Positions 50,334 through 59,379 of a stretch of DNA of 64,000 nt are shown piece by piece. Where the stretch lies: contig DASSTE010000074.1 of assembly GCA_035708085.1 (NCBI GenBank), positions 62,001 to 126,000 of the forward strand, read 5' to 3'. The translations under genes were made by a program, and so were the position numbers. Position 1 is the first letter of the stretch. Every line of letters begins with the position of its first letter. Source of the DNA: DASSBR01 sp035708085 (GTDB lineage Bacteria; Pseudomonadota; Gammaproteobacteria; Natronospirales; DASSBR01). The notes under the pieces were generated by a model. The model saw nothing but the letters and a program-made list of their open reading frames with translations, did not search any database and was not told where the DNA came from.

Positions 50334-52078
50334 GCTCCGCGTCTGCCGCCTTTCTTCGGCGGCGTCTTGCGCGGTGTTTTCCGCGTGGGCCGGCGCGGCG
50401 TGGGCGCCTCGTCATCGGCTCTGTTCGCGCGGCTGATGCGAAGCTGCTGATTGACGACCCACGCCTTCTTCAGCGTCTGGAACGTTTCCTTGGGCATACC
50501 TTTCGGCAGGTCCACCAGGCTGTGGTCGTCGCGAATGTCGATACGGCCGATATACTCACTGTCCAGCCCCGCTTCGTTGGCGATTGCGCCCACGATATTG
50601 CCCGGCTTTACCCCGTGCGCGTAACCGACTTCGACCCGAAAAGTCTCCATATCGGCATCGGCCGTCCGCGGCTTGCGGGCTGCCCGCTTTTCGCGCGGCG
50701 TCGGTTCGCGCTCGCCGCGCGGTGCGCGCTCCGCCGCGCCCGGCTGGAGCAGCAACGGCGTCTCCCCCTGCGCGAGGCTTGCCAGCGCGGCGGCGATATC
50801 GATCGCCGCGACTTCGTGCTCGCGCTCGTACTGCGCGACCAGCGTCTTGAATGCGTCGAGATCGTTGCCGGCCAGCGTATCGCTGATGCGCTGTTTGAAA
50901 CGCGCGATGCGCTGGTCGTTGACAGCTTCCACCGATGGCAACTCCATCGGCTCGATCGGCTGTCGCGTTGCGCGCTCGATGGTGCTCAGCATGCGACGCT
51001 CGCGCGGCGTGACGAACAGAATCGCTTCGCCGCTTCGGCCCGCGCGGCCGGTGCGGCCGATGCGATGCACATAGGACTCGGTGTCGTAGGGAATATCGTA
51101 GTTGATCACGTGGCTGACTCGCTCAACGTCGAGGCCGCGCGCGGCGACGTCGGTCGCAATCAGAATATCCAGCTTGCCGTCCTTGAGCCGCGCGACAGTA
51201 CGCTCGCGCTGCGCCTGCGCTATGTCGCCGTTGAGCGCGGCGCACGCGAAGCCGCGCGCTTCCAGGCGCTCGGCAAGTTCCTCGGTGGATTGCTTGGTGC
51301 GCGCGAAGACCAGCATGGCATCGAACGGCTCGACTTCCAGCAGCCGCGTCAGCGCATCGAGCTTGTGCAGGCCGCTGACCAGCCAATAGCGCTGGCGGGT
51401 ATTGGCGACAGTCGAGGTCCGGGTCTTGATCGTGATTTCCGCCGGCTCGCGCAGGTGCCGCTTCGCGATCCGGCGCACCGCCGCCGGCATGGTGGCGGAG
51501 AACAGCGCAACCTGGCGTGCCGGCGGCGTCTGTTCGAAGATCCACTCGACATCGTCGATGAAGCCCATCCGCAGCATCTCGTCGGCCTCGTCCAGCACCA
51601 GCCACGCAAGTTCGTCGAGCTTGAGCGTGCCGCGCTTGACGTGATCCATGACGCGGCCCGGGGTACCGACGACGACGTGCGCACCGCGGTGCAGGGCGGC
51701 CAACTGTGGCTGGTAGCTCTGACCGCCGTAAATCGGCAGCACGTGAAAGCGCTTGATGGCGGATGCATAGCGCTGAAACGCTTCCGCGACCTGAATCGCC
51801 AGTTCGCGCGTCGGCGCCAGTACCAGTGCCTGCGGCATTTTTTGCCTGATGTCCAGCCGCGACAGGATCGGCAGCGCGAACGCCGCCGTTTTGCCGGTGC
51901 CGGTCTGTGCCTGGCCGAGAACGTCCCGGCCGGCGAGTAGTGGCGGGATCGTCGCCGCCTGAATCGGCGAGGGCGATTCGTAGCCGACCTCATCGAGCGC
52001 ACGCAGCAGCGGCGCGGACAGATTCATGTCCTTGAAACGGACGGCTGACGGACTCTCGGGGGAGCGTGCGGAAGGCAT
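50330..52078 (-). CDS. deaD: DEAD-box RNA helicase, DeaD/CsdA type
   Basis: 582 residues from the ATG at 52078 (AGGTG about 7 nt upstream). Q-motif, AQTGTGKT, PTRELA, DEAD (LVLDEADEMLRMGF), SATMP, and RIGRTGRAGRSGE complete the helicase core. A DbpA-like RNA-binding domain (VEVGYAHGVKPGNIVGAIANEAGLDSEYIG) and a Lys/Arg-rich tail follow. Works in ribosome assembly and mRNA unwinding, often in the cold. The downstream YaiI gene overlaps. Confidence 0.94.
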   Translation of the reverse strand: MPSARSPESPSAVRFKDMNLSAPLLRALDEVGYESPSPIQAATIPPLLAGRDVLGQAQTGTGKTAAFALPILSRLDIRQKMPQALVLAPTRELAIQVAEAFQRYASAIKRFHVLPIYGGQSYQPQLAALHRGAHVVVGTPGRVMDHVKRGTLKLDELAWLVLDEADEMLRMGFIDDVEWIFEQTPPARQVALFSATMPAAVRRIAKRHLREPAEITIKTRTSTVANTRQRYWLVSGLHKLDALTRLLEVEPFDAMLVFARTKQSTEELAERLEARGFACAALNGDIAQAQRERTVARLKDGKLDILIATDVAARGLDVERVSHVINYDIPYDTESYVHRIGRTGRAGRSGEAILFVTPRERRMLSTIERATRQPIEPMELPSVEAVNDQRIARFKQRISDTLAGNDLDAFKTLVAQYEREHEVAAIDIAAALASLAQGETPLLLQPGAAERAPRGEREPTPREKRAARKPRTADADMETFRVEVGYAHGVKPGNIVGAIANEAGLDSEYIGRIDIRDDHSLVDLPKGMPKETFQTLKKAWVVNQQLRISRANRADDEAPTPRRPTRKTPRKTPPKKGGRRGA

Positions 52079-52269
52079 GGCGGCACCTGGTGGAAAAGGC
52101 GCTTGCATCACGCCAGAAGCTGCGTTGGTCGACGCGTAACTATTTTAGCGGAAGAACGATGTTATAGATATAAATGCGGCAATGCCGCTGCTTCAAGCGC
52201 CCGATTCTGGCGCTCTCCATAAATGCTACTATGGAGCCGCAAGGAAATTTTCTGCATGGAGCGCAGTTT

Positions 52270-52521
52270 ATGTCCACCCTTAAACTCCAGTGTTGCGGCA
52301 TGCTTGAAGAAGCCTGCGGCAGCTTCGAACGCGAGCTGAAAGTCTCCGGTTTTCCCATCCGTGTTCAGGAGGCGCTGACGCAATTCGCGGAGGCCAATCC
52401 GGCCGCGCGCGAATACCTTCCCTATGTTGCCTGCGCCGTCAGAGACGAGATTGTCGTACGCAACCACACGCTGAACGAGGGCGACACGCTGGTGCTGCTG
52501 CCGCCCGTCAGCGGGGGCTGA
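52270..52521 (+). CDS. moaD: Molybdopterin synthase sulfur carrier subunit MoaD
   Basis: 83 residues; ATG 52270 with GGAG 7 nt upstream. Ubiquitin-like fold ending VSGG, the Gly-Gly tail that becomes the thiocarboxylate. EGDTLVLLPPVSGG is the family end. Its partner MoaE starts one base after its stop. The frame open further upstream is not supported. The 190-bp gap to the divergent helicase holds no gene. Confidence 0.93.
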   Translation: MSTLKLQCCGMLEEACGSFERELKVSGFPIRVQEALTQFAEANPAAREYLPYVACAVRDEIVVRNHTLNEGDTLVLLPPVSGG

Positions 52522-52522
52522 C

Positions 52523-52969
52523 ATGCACGAACGGATTCGACGCGAGCCGTTGAGCCTGGACGCCCTATTGACGGTGACGCAATCGCCTGCAACAGGCGCG
52601 CTCACCATCTTTGCCGGCACCGTCCGCCGTCACAATGGCGGCCGGGAAGTTACGGCGCTCGAGTATTCGGTGTACGAACCGCTGGCCGAGCGGCGGCTCG
52701 AAGAGATCGAACGGGAAGCCGAGCGACGCTTTGGCGTCACCTGTTGCCGCATTCAGCATCGGGTCGGCCCGCTCGACATTGGCGATACCAGCGTAATGAT
52801 CGTTGTGCGGGCGCCGCATCGTGCGGAAGCCTTCGCGGCGGCACGTTATGCGATTGACACGGTCAAGCATACGGTACCCGTCTGGAAGCGCGAAACCTAC
52901 GCCGACGGGACGCAAAGCTACGTCAAAGGCTGCCCATTACATGAAGACGAGGTGACGGAGCACGCATGA
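52523..52969 (+). CDS. moaE: Molybdopterin synthase catalytic subunit MoaE
   Basis: 148 residues. GALTIFAGTVRRHNGGREVTALEYSVYEPLA, RVGPLDIGDTSVMIVVRAPHRAEAFAAARYAIDTVKHTVPVWKRE are typical of MoaE, including the Lys of the active site near KRET. Converts cPMP to molybdopterin with MoaD. Its TGA overlaps the next ATG by 4 nt. Confidence 0.95.
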   Translation: MHERIRREPLSLDALLTVTQSPATGALTIFAGTVRRHNGGREVTALEYSVYEPLAERRLEEIEREAERRFGVTCCRIQHRVGPLDIGDTSVMIVVRAPHRAEAFAAARYAIDTVKHTVPVWKRETYADGTQSYVKGCPLHEDEVTEHA

Positions 52970-53913
52970 AGGATGTGACGAGCAAGCCGGAGACATTGCG
53001 CACCGCGCGGGCGACGGCGACCATTCATTGCCCCGAGTTTTGCGTGCCGCTGTTGCGCGAGCGGCGCACCGAAAAAGGCGATGCTCTGGAAGCCGCGCGC
53101 GTGGCCGGTATCATGGCCGCCAAGCGCACACCTGATTTGATTCCGCTGTGTCATCCGCTGCCGCTGCTGGCGGTGAAGGTCGAGTTCGAGTTGCAGCAGG
53201 CTGCAGTGACAGTTGAGTCCGAAGTGCAACTGATTGCGGCGACGGGTGCGGAGATGGAGGCGCTGACAGCGGTGTCGGTAGCGGGCTTGACGCTGTACGA
53301 CATGCTGAAACCGCACGCGGGTACCGATCTCTCAATAGACGACGTGCATTTGCTCGAGAAGCGTGGCGGCAAGTCGCAGTATCACCGTCGCATCGAGCCG
53401 CCGATTCGCGCCGCGGTCATCGTGTTGTCGGATACGGTTGCCGCAGGGAGAAAGAAAGACTCGGCGGGTGCAGCGGTGCGCGCAGGGCTAGGTCAGGCAA
53501 ACGTCGAGGTCGAAGGATACGACATCATCCCCGATGAGGCGGATCAGTTGCGGGTGCGTGTCGAGGAGTGGCTGTCGCAGAAGGTCGATCTGATTGTCAC
53601 AGTCGGTGGTACCGGTGTCGGGCCACGCGATCGCACCGTTGAAACGATTGCGCCGATGCTGGAGCGCGAGATGCCCGGCATCATGGAGGCGGCGCGGCAA
53701 TATGGGCAGCGGCGGACACCGTTCGCGATGCTTTCGCGTGGAGTTGCGGGACTCATCGGCGAGACCTTGGTGGTGACGTTCCCGGGAAGCACGCGCGGAG
53801 CGAGGGAAACTCTGGACGCGCTACTGGTGGGCGTGCTGCACGTGTTCGAGGTGTTGCGAAAAGTGCCGCATAAGCATGACTACGGAGCGGAGAAAGTCAC
53901 ATACTTAAGTTGA
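52966..53913 (+). CDS. moaCB: MoaC-MoaB fusion (cyclic pyranopterin monophosphate synthase / molybdopterin adenylyltransferase-type)
   Basis: 315 residues. MoaC part, about 1-145: DVTSKPETLRTARA, LIPLCHPLPLLAVKVEFEL, GAEMEALTAVSVAGLTLYDMLK. MoaB/MogA part, about 146-315: AAVIVLSDTVAAGRKKDSAG, DLIVTVGGTGVGPRDRTVET, TFPGSTRGARETLDALL. A single open frame covers both, so two normally separate steps (cPMP synthesis and adenylation) are joined. Overlaps moaE by 4 nt and the convergent fdhD by 9 nt. Confidence 0.93.
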   Translation: MKDVTSKPETLRTARATATIHCPEFCVPLLRERRTEKGDALEAARVAGIMAAKRTPDLIPLCHPLPLLAVKVEFELQQAAVTVESEVQLIAATGAEMEALTAVSVAGLTLYDMLKPHAGTDLSIDDVHLLEKRGGKSQYHRRIEPPIRAAVIVLSDTVAAGRKKDSAGAAVRAGLGQANVEVEGYDIIPDEADQLRVRVEEWLSQKVDLIVTVGGTGVGPRDRTVETIAPMLEREMPGIMEAARQYGQRRTPFAMLSRGVAGLIGETLVVTFPGSTRGARETLDALLVGVLHVFEVLRKVPHKHDYGAEKVTYLS

Positions 53914-54780
53914 CGCGATTCCTGCTGCCCGGGCTTCGTCATTGGAATCCACGATTCTTTCCGGCGCCGAATACACGTTAAACCGTTCGCCGCGCAGAAA
54001 TCCCACCAGCGTTACACCAAACTCCCGCGCCAGGCGCACGGCGTAACTGCTTGGTGCCGAGATTGCGCAGACGATCGGGACGCGCGCCATGATGCACTTC
54101 TGCAGCAACTCGAAGCTGGCACGGCCGCTGAGCAGCACGATGTGATCGTATAGTGGCAGGCGGTCGTTGAGCAGCGCCCAGCCATTCAGTTTGTCCATCG
54201 CGTTGTGGCGCCCTACGTCTTCGCGCACGGCCTGCAGGTCGCCGTTCGCGTCAAATAACGCGGCCGCGTGCAGTCCCCCGGTATGCTCGAAGATGCCTTG
54301 CGCGGCGCGAAGCTTTTGCGGCAGTCGGTAAAGCAGTTCGGGGCTGACGAGGGGGCCGGCGGGCAGCGGCGGCAGCGAGTGCATCGGCTCCAGATTGAGC
54401 TTGTCTTTGCCGCAGACGCCGCACGCGCTGTTGGAGAGAGAGGAGCGCCGGAGGAGGGCGGCCTTGCTGTCGGTGAAGGATTTCAGCAGTACGCCTACGG
54501 CGTTCGCAGCGCCGGTGACCGGTTCCAGTACGGCAATATCGTTGCGATGTTGCACAAGCCCTTCGCTGAGCAGCAGACCTGCAGCCAGTTCGAGGTCATG
54601 GCCGGGAGTGCGCATGGTGATGACGGGAGCGGTGCCGGCGACGTGTATTTCAAGCGCTTCCTCGGTGGCGAGCATGTCGTCCTGGAAGGTGGCCTTGCCA
54701 GCTTCAAATCGCAACAACCGTACTGGAGAAGAATCCCCCTCCAGCTCCGGCCCTTCCGGTCTGGGCGCCGCGTTTATCAT
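53905..54780 (-). CDS. fdhD: Formate dehydrogenase accessory sulfurtransferase FdhD
   Basis: 291 residues. The CxxC is ACGVCGKDKL (C120, C123); HNAMDKLNGWALLN, LLSGRASFELLQKCIMARVPIVCAISAPSSYAV and FLRGERFNVYS are FdhD signatures. It adds sulfur from a desulfurase to the Mo-bis-MGD cofactor so that FDH is active. ATG 54780 overlaps the DUF1641 stop by 1 nt (TAATG). Confidence 0.95.
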   Translation of the reverse strand: MINAAPRPEGPELEGDSSPVRLLRFEAGKATFQDDMLATEEALEIHVAGTAPVITMRTPGHDLELAAGLLLSEGLVQHRNDIAVLEPVTGAANAVGVLLKSFTDSKAALLRRSSLSNSACGVCGKDKLNLEPMHSLPPLPAGPLVSPELLYRLPQKLRAAQGIFEHTGGLHAAALFDANGDLQAVREDVGRHNAMDKLNGWALLNDRLPLYDHIVLLSGRASFELLQKCIMARVPIVCAISAPSSYAVRLAREFGVTLVGFLRGERFNVYSAPERIVDSNDEARAAGIAST

Positions 54781-55262
54781 TATCTTTCCGTCGGCTTGCC
54801 GCTGTAGGCGGAGATCGGCCTGTCGACTTCGCGGTTCAGTCCTTCGCCGAAGACCTTCAACGCTTCAAGCAGCGGCGTAACGCCGCGCCAAAGCGCATCG
54901 TCGTTCAGCATTTTGTACGCACCTTTGAAACCGGGCGAGCCTGGCTTTTCGGATTTGGGTTCGTAACGGGCGACATGTTCCAGCGCATCCCGGAGCGCGA
55001 ACAGTATCTTGTAGAACTGGTTCGGCTCGATGCGGGACAACAGCATCAGCACTACCGACAGGTTTTGTACCGTCTTCCGCGAGCCCTGCTTGTTGAGGCC
55101 GTCCACGATGACCTGCGTCCATTGCGTGTTTGCCGCGATCAGGTCGTTCGCCAGGCGCAGCACGCCGTGTTTGTGCATGGTCTGCAACAGCCGTTCGAGT
55201 TCTTCGTGCGCGTCGGGGCCGATCTTCGCAGCGTGCGGCTTGTATTGGATTGGTTCTGCCAT
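54780..55262 (-). CDS. DUF1641 protein, partner subunit of FDH-like enzyme
   Basis: 160 residues. LLQTMHKHGVLRLANDLIAANTQWTQVIVDGLN and LFALRDALEHV match DUF1641 (Bacillus YrhD/YjgD). In Bacillus such proteins sit next to the FDH-like YrhE/YjgC and form a complex with it, possibly passing electrons to quinone. It starts one base after the FDH-like gene ends. No signal peptide or strong membrane helix is seen. Confidence 0.88.
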   Translation of the reverse strand: MAEPIQYKPHAAKIGPDAHEELERLLQTMHKHGVLRLANDLIAANTQWTQVIVDGLNKQGSRKTVQNLSVVLMLLSRIEPNQFYKILFALRDALEHVARYEPKSEKPGSPGFKGAYKMLNDDALWRGVTPLLEALKVFGEGLNREVDRPISAYSGKPTER

Positions 55263-55263
55263 A

Positions 55264-58233
55264 TCAGATTCTCTCCGGATGCGGCGCCTGTTGTGGCGGC
55301 TGTGCGTAATCGTCCCGCGCCCATTTATGTTCCACCTGGACGCCCGGCCGCGGCGTCGGATTGCCGTAGCGGAAGTTATTCTTTTTCAACGGCGGTTCGC
55401 CCTTTTTCTCCGGCAGCTTTTCCAGCTTCACGGCGGTCTCCTTGTACGCCGGCGTGTTGACGTCCGGGTCGTGCGCGTTGCCGGTGAGCTTGTTCATCGA
55501 CGGTTTCTCGTGGTGGATCGGCAGGTACAGCTCATTGCCGTGCACACGATCGGTCACCAGCGCGCGCACCTTGACCGCGCCGCGCCGCGAAATGACGCGC
55601 AACCAGGTACCGTCCTCGATACCCCGCTCGGCGGCCAGCTCGCGACCGATTTCGATGAACCAATGCGGTACTTCGGACTTCATCCGCGGCCCCTGGCCGG
55701 TCTGGTTCATCGACTGGAAGTGCTCGAGCAGGCGGCCGTTGTTGACGTGCAGGTCGAACTCGGAATCGGGCGCCTCTGCCGGCGGCTGCCACTCGAGCGG
55801 GTACAACTGCGCCTTGCCGCCGGGCATGTGGAACTTGTCGGTGTAGAGCAGTGGCGTGTCGGTGCCATCCTCGGCGACTGGCCAGACCAGCGACTTGAAG
55901 CCCGACAAGCGCTCGTAATTCACGCCCGCGAACGTCTTACAAATGCCCGCGACTTCTTCCATGATTTCGGACGGGTGGGTGTACCCCCAGTCGTGGCCCA
56001 TGCGCGCCGCGAGATCGGTGAGAATGCGCCAGTCTGGGCGACTGTCGCCCAGTGGGGGCATGACTTCGTAAAACCGCTGGATGCGCCGCTCGGTGTTGAC
56101 GAAGGTGCCTTCTTTTTCGACGCTGGCGCAGCCGGGCAGGATCACGTCGGCGAACTCGGCCGTGGTGCTGACGAACATATCCTCGACCACCATGAAGTCG
56201 AGCTTGGAAAAATGCTCATGCGTTTCATGGGCGTTGGATTCGGAAACCGCGGTTTCCTCGCCGATGATGTACATCGCCTTCAAGTCGTCACCAGCCTTCA
56301 TCGTCATCTCGAAATTATCCAGGCCCACCTCATTCGACAGCGCCTCCGGCGCGACGCCCCATCCCTTGGCCCAGCGTGCCCGTGCCTCCTCGTCGGTGAC
56401 TTTCTCGTAGCCCGGGTAGACGTTCTTGAGCGCGCCGAAATCGCTGGCGCCCTGCACGTTGTTGTGGCCGCGCATCGGATAGCCGCCGGTGCCGGGCTTG
56501 CCGAAATTACCGGTGACGAGCATCAGGTTCGAGAGCGCCGTGCTGGTGTCGGCGCCGTGGCTGTGCTGGGTGATGCCCATCGCCCACAGCAGGCACACGC
56601 GTTCGGCCTTGCCGATCATCTCGGCCGTGTCAACCAATTGCTGTTTCGGCACGCCGGTGATTTCTTCGGCGAACTCCATCGTGAACGGTTCGAGCGACTG
56701 GCGATATTCCTCGACCTTGGTCACGCGCTGGTTCAAGAAATCCATGTCCGCGTAGCCGTGGTCGAACATGTATCGCGACATGGCCGAAACCCACACAATG
56801 TCCGTGCTCGGCCGGACGTGCAGGTAGATGTCAGCGCGCCCGGCCATTTCGTGCTTGCGCGGATCGACAACGATCAGCTTCTGGCCGTGGTGCTTGTGCG
56901 CACGCTTGATGCGCGAGGCGATCACCGGATGGTTCTCGGCGGTGTTGGTGCCGACGAGCACCACGACTTCGGCTTTCTCGATATCGCGGATGGTGCCGGA
57001 ATCAGCGCCGACGCCGACCGTGCGTTGCAGACCCTTGGTGGCCGGGCTCTGACAATAGCGCGACGAGTTGTCCACGCTGTTGGTGCCGATGATGAGGCGC
57101 GCAATTTTCTGCGTCAGGTAGGCTTCCTCGTTGCTGGCTTTACTGGAGGCGATGAAGCCGATGCTGCGCGGCCCGTACTGCTCGCGGATCTCCAGCAGGC
57201 GCCGGGCGACCAGGTCCAGGGCCTCGTCCCAGCCCGCTTCGCGGAAGCGGCCATTCTCACGAATCAGCGGCGTCGTCAGCCGCTCGGTGCTGTTGACGAA
57301 ATCCCACGCAAACTTGCCCTTGATGCAGGTCGAGATGCCGTTGGCCGGCGCTTCCTCCATCGGCTGCACCTTGAGAATATGGCGATCGCGCGTCCACATC
57401 TCGAAGCTGCAGCCGACGCCGCAGTAGGTGCAGACCGTCTTGGTGCGCTTGATCTCCGGCTGGCGCCACCGCATGTCCATTTCGGAAATGCCGGTAATCG
57501 GCGGCGCGCCCATCGTGTTTTCCCAGTCCTTGATCGTGTCGATCAGCGGCCGCTTGAGCGACTCCGGCATCGACGTGAACGGCCCGGCGTCCGGCTGCAT
57601 GGTTTTTTCCAGCAGCGCGTTGCACGGGCAGACCGTGACGCAATGGCCGCACTGGACGCAGCTCGAATCGTCGATCGGCTTGCCGCCGTCCCACAGCACG
57701 CGCGGCCGTTCCATCGACCAGTCGATGCTGAGCGTTTCGTTGACTTCGATGTTCTGGCAGGCTTCGACGCAGCGCCCGCAGAGGATGCACTGGTCGGGGT
57801 CGTACGTGTAGAACGGACTCGATGTGTCCTTGTCGTAGGGCTTGCGCGTGAACGGGTAGCGCTGGATCGGCATGGCCATTGCCGCGAACGTGTTGTGCAA
57901 CTGGCAGTCGCCGGTGTTGTTCTCGCAGACGGTGCAGTAAAGCTCGTGTTTCGTCAGCACGCGGTCCATGCCTTCCTCGCGCGCCACTTTCGCCCGCGCG
58001 CTGTTGCTGACGACGTGCATGCCGTCCGTGGCGGTGAGCGCGCAACTGCGCTTCAGATCTCCGTTGACCTCGACCCAGCAAGTGTCGCAGGTCTGGATCG
58101 GGCCGAGCGTCTTCAAGTAGCAGACGTGAGGGAGATCGATGTCGTGCCGCTTCAGGAAGTCGATCAGCGGTTCGCCGGTCGGGCCGGAGATCCTTTCGCC
58201 GTCGAAGACGATCGTGCAGGTGTTATCCGTCAT
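55264..58233 (-). CDS. Formate dehydrogenase alpha subunit-like molybdoenzyme (FdhA/YrhE type)
   Basis: 989 residues. N-terminus like NuoG: 2Fe-2S ferredoxin (CYLKTLGPIQTCDTCWVEV, KRSCAL), His-Cys3 4Fe-4S (CTVCENNTGDC), then two ferredoxin 4Fe-4S sets (CILCGRCVEAC, CVQCGHCVTVC). A fifth Fe-S site (CTYCGVGCSFEM, plus STCIKGKF) opens the molybdopterin domain. The Mo ligand is C394 in SSRYCQSPATKG; Cys, so no selenocysteine, and followed by Gln395 rather than the usual His. ATG 58233 has GGAG upstream and overlaps the CDF stop by 11 nt. Likely formate oxidation with a bis-MGD cofactor; other small acids possible. Confidence 0.9.
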   Translation of the reverse strand: MTDNTCTIVFDGERISGPTGEPLIDFLKRHDIDLPHVCYLKTLGPIQTCDTCWVEVNGDLKRSCALTATDGMHVVSNSARAKVAREEGMDRVLTKHELYCTVCENNTGDCQLHNTFAAMAMPIQRYPFTRKPYDKDTSSPFYTYDPDQCILCGRCVEACQNIEVNETLSIDWSMERPRVLWDGGKPIDDSSCVQCGHCVTVCPCNALLEKTMQPDAGPFTSMPESLKRPLIDTIKDWENTMGAPPITGISEMDMRWRQPEIKRTKTVCTYCGVGCSFEMWTRDRHILKVQPMEEAPANGISTCIKGKFAWDFVNSTERLTTPLIRENGRFREAGWDEALDLVARRLLEIREQYGPRSIGFIASSKASNEEAYLTQKIARLIIGTNSVDNSSRYCQSPATKGLQRTVGVGADSGTIRDIEKAEVVVLVGTNTAENHPVIASRIKRAHKHHGQKLIVVDPRKHEMAGRADIYLHVRPSTDIVWVSAMSRYMFDHGYADMDFLNQRVTKVEEYRQSLEPFTMEFAEEITGVPKQQLVDTAEMIGKAERVCLLWAMGITQHSHGADTSTALSNLMLVTGNFGKPGTGGYPMRGHNNVQGASDFGALKNVYPGYEKVTDEEARARWAKGWGVAPEALSNEVGLDNFEMTMKAGDDLKAMYIIGEETAVSESNAHETHEHFSKLDFMVVEDMFVSTTAEFADVILPGCASVEKEGTFVNTERRIQRFYEVMPPLGDSRPDWRILTDLAARMGHDWGYTHPSEIMEEVAGICKTFAGVNYERLSGFKSLVWPVAEDGTDTPLLYTDKFHMPGGKAQLYPLEWQPPAEAPDSEFDLHVNNGRLLEHFQSMNQTGQGPRMKSEVPHWFIEIGRELAAERGIEDGTWLRVISRRGAVKVRALVTDRVHGNELYLPIHHEKPSMNKLTGNAHDPDVNTPAYKETAVKLEKLPEKKGEPPLKKNNFRYGNPTPRPGVQVEHKWARDDYAQPPQQAPHPERI

Positions 58234-59305
58234 TGGAAGCTCCATCCGTGGAATTTTCATCATCGCGCTCAAAGCCCGGGACTTCAACATCGCCGCGTTG
58301 CGGGATGTCCGGTTCGATCGAAATCAGCCGGGCGTGCTTGAGCTTCGCGCGAATCGCCTTTTCGAGCTCGTCGATAGTTGCGGCGACATCCGGAAAGCCC
58401 AGCGCCGGATCCATACTGATCTTCGTTTCGACCAGCAGGTCGTCGGGCGCGAGGTAGAGGCTGCGCACATAGACGATCTCGCGCACGTGCGCGTGATTTT
58501 CGAGCGTGCCGCGAATAAAGTCGACTTCTTCCGGCAGCGCCGATTCGCCGATCAGCAGCCCCTTCATCTTGATCGCGAGGATTGACGAGACGATCGCGAG
58601 CACGATGCCAACGCAAATGCTCGCCAGCGCGTCGAAGATCGGGTTGTCGAGGATGATCGTCAGGCTGATGCCGCTGTAGGCGAAGAACAGGCCGCACATC
58701 GCCGCGCTGTCCTCAAACACGACCACGGGCACTTCCGGGTTTTTTGCCCGCTTCAGGTAGTCGGCGTAACTCAGGTCGCCCTTGTCGCGGCGGGCCTGAC
58801 GCAAGCCCTGCAGGAACGACATGCCGTCCATCAGCAGGCCGATCGTCAGCGACAGGTAGGGCACCCAGATAACGGTGATGTCATGATGCTCGCCCCGGGC
58901 CAGCGCCAGCACGCCGCGGCCGATCGACAGCACCGCGCCGATGCCGAACATCACCACCGACACCATGAACCCCCAGAAATAGCGTTCGCGGCCGAAGCCG
59001 AACGAATGCTCCGGCGTTTCCGCCTGGCGCGCCGTCAGGCGGCCGCGCAGCATCAGCCCCTGGTTGATCGTGACGGCGGTCGAGTGAATCGCTTCGGCCA
59101 GCAGCGCGGACGATTGCACCGCGAAGAAGCCGGCGTACTTGGCGATCGCGACGACGAGGTTGGACGTAAAGGCGACGGCAACGGTCTGGATGTTGCCGTC
59201 GTATTTTTCCTCGGTGCCCGGAATGGCGCTGATCGCGCCGCCGAAAAAGGCGCGCGGCCAGGACGGAATCGGCTCGCCTTCGGCGGTTTTTTTCTGCTCG
59301 AACAC
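58223..59305 (-). CDS. Cation diffusion facilitator (CDF) transporter
   Basis: 360 residues from a GTG at 59305 with GGAAGG 6-7 nt upstream (an ATG further up is possible). Six helices; the CDF pattern AEAIHSTAVTINQGLML, FGFGRERYFWGFMVS and GISLTIILDNPIFDALASICVG, similar to the ZnT9-like branch, then a ferredoxin-like cytosolic domain (LYLAPDDLLVETKISMD). Members export Zn, Fe, Co, Mn or Ni in exchange for protons. Unusual place: between modC and the FDH gene, overlapping the FDH start by 11 nt. Confidence 0.88.
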   Translation of the reverse strand: MFEQKKTAEGEPIPSWPRAFFGGAISAIPGTEEKYDGNIQTVAVAFTSNLVVAIAKYAGFFAVQSSALLAEAIHSTAVTINQGLMLRGRLTARQAETPEHSFGFGRERYFWGFMVSVVMFGIGAVLSIGRGVLALARGEHHDITVIWVPYLSLTIGLLMDGMSFLQGLRQARRDKGDLSYADYLKRAKNPEVPVVVFEDSAAMCGLFFAYSGISLTIILDNPIFDALASICVGIVLAIVSSILAIKMKGLLIGESALPEEVDFIRGTLENHAHVREIVYVRSLYLAPDDLLVETKISMDPALGFPDVAATIDELEKAIRAKLKHARLISIEPDIPQRGDVEVPGFERDDENSTDGASNDG

Positions 59306-59332
59306 GTGTTGCCTTCCGTGGCTCCGGGAACG

Positions 59333-59370
59333 CCCCATTCTCTCCAATCGGGCGAGGCGCCTGAATGGGG
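59333..59370. repeat. Hairpin in the modC-CDF gap
   Basis: CCCCATTC (59333-59340) pairs with GAATGGGG (59363-59370), 22-nt loop. It is in the 74-bp gap between modC and the CDF gene on the same strand, and may trim or attenuate the long Moco/FDH transcript. Confidence 0.5.
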
Positions 59371-59379
59371 GAATGCCCT

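Noticed and set aside
52079..52269. Possible molybdenum-cofactor riboswitch ahead of moaD
   Set aside because: Only short hairpins (CTCCAT...ATGGAG at 52215-52236) are seen; the Moco-motif consensus could not be matched by eye.
55030..58341. 1103-codon open frame on the plus strand opposite the FDH gene
   Set aside because: High GC keeps the antisense frame open; no domain, His/Val/Arg/Leu-rich composition, and the minus strand has five clear Fe-S motifs.
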